From Kribbella italica (GTDB taxonomy: Bacteria > Actinomycetota > Actinomycetes > Propionibacteriales > Kribbellaceae): a stretch of 64,000 bases of DNA. Both the position numbers and the translations under genes were made by a program. Shown here one piece after another: positions 62,159-64,000 of this stretch (position 1 is its first letter; the number at the start of each line of letters is the position of its first letter). Where the stretch lies: contig NZ_JACHMY010000001.1 in assembly GCF_014205135.1 (NCBI RefSeq), positions 3,968,001-4,032,000 of the forward strand, written 5' to 3'. The notes beneath the pieces are model-generated. The model ran no database searches. It saw nothing but the letters and a program-made list of their open reading frames with translations, and was not told where the DNA came from.

Positions 62159-62740
62159 GTGCTGCTGGTCCTCCTCGTTCTGGTGCTGGCCGCCGGGGCG
62201 GCGTTGCTCACCGGTGGCCGCCTCGTCGCCCTCGCCGACAACGGCCTGTCCGGCCTGCACTGGCTCGTAGCCGCAGCGACCGGCCAACTGCTCGGCTCGG
62301 TCACCGGCGGCATCGCATACCCGGTCGGCCTGCTCGGCTCGGCGATCTGCATCGCGGTGTTCCTGCGGCAGAACCTTCGCCGTCCCGGCGTCGCCCTGCT
62401 CGCGCTGGGCTTCATGGCCAACGCTTTGGTCGTCGTACTGAACGGCGCGATGCCCGTCTCCCGCGACGCCCTCGCGCAAGCCGGGCTGCGGTCCTTCGCC
62501 GAGAGCCCTCGCCACGAACTCGCCGACTCCCAGACCCTGCTCCCCTGGCTCGGCGACGTCGTACCGGTCGCTCTCCCCTGGATCGGCCAGGCCGTCAGCC
62601 CCGGCGACGTCCTGATCGCCGCCGGCGCCGGCCTCCTCCTGTACGCCGGGCTCGGCGGCACCGGCCGCGTCCCGACCGACAGCACCCCGACCTGGGCCGA
62701 CCTAGAAGCGGAACCCGCGCCCGACCACCCGACGCAGTGA
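62159..62740 (+). CDS. DUF5317-family membrane protein
   Basis: From the GTG at 62159 the 193-residue protein has five or six helices beginning LLVLLVLVLAAGAALLTGG. The block NALVVVLNGAMPVSRDAL is conserved in DUF5317, and SQTLLPWLGDVVPVALPW follows. The C-terminal Asp/Pro-rich tail is coded over the 3' end of the convergent HD-GYP-like gene (39-base overlap). The family has no known function; it often lies beside HD-GYP-like signalling genes in actinobacteria, as here. Confidence 0.78.
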   Translation: MLLVLLVLVLAAGAALLTGGRLVALADNGLSGLHWLVAAATGQLLGSVTGGIAYPVGLLGSAICIAVFLRQNLRRPGVALLALGFMANALVVVLNGAMPVSRDALAQAGLRSFAESPRHELADSQTLLPWLGDVVPVALPWIGQAVSPGDVLIAAGAGLLLYAGLGGTGRVPTDSTPTWADLEAEPAPDHPTQ

Positions 62741-63976
62741 CTCCACCACCACCGGGTCGTACTCCGCCCCGATCCCCAGCCCGATCGACTCCATCGCCTT
62801 CTCCGGCGACTGCCCCGACCCCTCCCCCACCAACTGCTCGTAGGCCAAGGCCACGTTGACGATCCCACTCTCCACCGGAATCTGCGAGTTGTTCGCCCGC
62901 CCCTGCCGATAGGGATCGTTGGAGTGCCGCACGATCTCGGCCACATGATCCAGCACACCGGACCGCTCGATCACCGAGGCCCCGATCTCCGCCGCGTGCT
63001 GCCGCTCAGCCCTGGTCCGCAAGAGCGAAGCGCCACCTGGACTCGGATCCGCCAACGCGAGCTGGCCGACACCGGACAGCAGGGCGGCGTACTCGAGAGC
63101 TTCCATCCGATCGGGACGAAGCCCGAGGTCGTTGCCGATCGCCACCGCGAGACCGGCCGTCCTGGCGTTCTGCCCGGGACTGCTGAAGCCGGCGATCTCG
63201 GTACTGCGGGCCATCGACCGCACCGTCGTACGGTAGGTCCGCCGCGCGGAGGCGAAGCGCCGGAACGCGAACTGCGTCAGCAGCAGCGGCACCACGACGA
63301 GCGGCAGCCCCCACAGCCCGATCAGCGAGGTCCCGATCGCCAGCAGGATCGCGCTGATGCCCATCGCCATCCCGATGCGCGCCGCCATCACGACCTCGTC
63401 GCGCAGCGCCGAGGGAAAGGGCTGGTTGAGGGTCTCGGTCGCCTGCCCAGCACCGATCAGCGCGTCGACGGTCGCGGCGGCCAGGACGGCGAGCAACATC
63501 ACCCCGGTCAGGGCGACCGTGTGCGCCGCGGAGCCGCTCCAGTACAGATCCCCTGGTACGACGGCGGTGAAGACCGCCGCCGCGCAGGCCACCGACAGGA
63601 CCCGGCGGCAGGACACCACGAGATCCCAGCGCAACCCCACGAACATCCGGGGGACGACTCCGGCCAGGGTGGCCAGTCCGGTCACCGCGACCACCTGCGC
63701 GACGTCCGGGGGAATTCCGACCTCCGGCGGCCGGAGCAGCGCGTACCCGAGGGCCGCACTGGTAGCGATCGGCGCGCGGTTCCGGCTGCTGTCGACACGG
63801 AACTGGACCATCTCGCCGACCGCGATCAGGACACCGAACGCCAGTGCGTACTGCCATTCGGTGATGCCGTTGCGGATCGTCACGCCCAGCGCGGAGACGC
63901 CGAGCACGGCGCCGGCCAGCAGGATCACGAAGCCGCTGCCGACCAGCCGTGGCACGCTCGTCTCGGGATCGGTCAT
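62702..63976 (-). CDS. Membrane protein with a degenerate HD-GYP domain
   Basis: The protein of about 424 residues has two parts: roughly eight helices (residues 10-230) and a C-terminal HD-GYP-like domain. In the latter, the HD pair is lost: ALEYAALLSGVGQLAL stands where active enzymes have LLHDIGK, and the initial His is Gln (SSPGQNARTAGLAVAIG). VRHSNDPYRQG retains one His. Hydrolysis of c-di-GMP is therefore unlikely, and a sensor or binding role is more plausible. ATG 63976 is preferred to GTG 63979. An upstream gene may end at 63976 (TGATG). Confidence 0.82.
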   Translation of the reverse strand: MTDPETSVPRLVGSGFVILLAGAVLGVSALGVTIRNGITEWQYALAFGVLIAVGEMVQFRVDSSRNRAPIATSAALGYALLRPPEVGIPPDVAQVVAVTGLATLAGVVPRMFVGLRWDLVVSCRRVLSVACAAAVFTAVVPGDLYWSGSAAHTVALTGVMLLAVLAAATVDALIGAGQATETLNQPFPSALRDEVVMAARIGMAMGISAILLAIGTSLIGLWGLPLVVVPLLLTQFAFRRFASARRTYRTTVRSMARSTEIAGFSSPGQNARTAGLAVAIGNDLGLRPDRMEALEYAALLSGVGQLALADPSPGGASLLRTRAERQHAAEIGASVIERSGVLDHVAEIVRHSNDPYRQGRANNSQIPVESGIVNVALAYEQLVGEGSGQSPEKAMESIGLGIGAEYDPVVVESLRRVVGRGFRF

Positions 63977-64000
63977 CACGACTCCGTCGGTCCCGCGGCC

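Noticed and set aside
63976..64000. C-terminal end of another minus-strand gene (AAGPTES, stop at 63976)
   Set aside because: TGATG overlap with the HD-GYP-like start is suggestive, but eight codons are too few to support a gene call.

Overview
The window is high-GC DNA from an actinobacterium. GTG starts, ATGA/GTGA gene overlaps, WhiB-family proteins, a fused 2-oxoglutarate decarboxylase/dehydrogenase (Kgd type), an ergothioneine operon and a SigF/RsbW pair all point there. The gene style resembles Kribbella or related Propionibacteriales, but that placement is inference. It is chromosomal housekeeping and accessory-metabolism DNA. I see no rRNA, tRNA, CRISPR array or prophage, and one insertion sequence (IS30 family).

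Layout. 1-1690: drug-type ABC exporter divergent from a MarR-like regulator, with a shared operator. 1717-3187: IS30-family element inserted in the loop of a bidirectional terminator. 3221-6713: secreted S33 peptidase, an XRE/NBR1-like regulator and a secreted NlpC/CHAP-like protein. 6895-11190: LacI regulator and sugar ABC importer without its own ATPase. 11304-15560: egtABCD. 15711-20305: ferric-siderophore import with DtxR/IdeR-like iron boxes. 20316-23351: pterin/pyrimidine-type enzymes. 23471-26536: L-fucose/L-fuconate oxidation genes with a palindromic operator. 28000-29736: ABC-F protein with a WhiB7-like promoter and a 16-codon leader ORF. 31283-35309: kgd and a DUF6104 gene. 36056-39619: MFS exporter, a 17-bp tandem array, and an ArsR regulator divergent from a CaCA exchanger. 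39679-45407: an atypical WhiB, esterase, and an AurF-like diiron protein with a ferredoxin-reductase partner. 45497-46692: anti-sigma/sigma pair. 46908-49332: GH109-like secreted oxidoreductase and a NEW3 protein. 49388-51833: polar amino-acid importer with a structured leader. 52135-57812: malic enzyme, LLM oxidoreductase, WhiB1-like protein and a PdtaS-like kinase. 57884-64000: a long RNA-like hairpin, DUF2785, an EEP hydrolase, a DUF3311/SSS symporter pair, DUF5317 and a degenerate HD-GYP membrane protein.

The most unusual signals are non-coding. A 164-nt near-continuous hairpin (57884-58047) has eight G.U pairs and no A.C pairs when read as + strand RNA. A three-way-junction fold precedes the amino-acid importer (51876-51934). 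The ABC-F gene carries a WhiB7-type promoter with a leader peptide. The IS30 element split a perfect 17-bp terminator stem. I saw no defence island or biosynthetic gene cluster.
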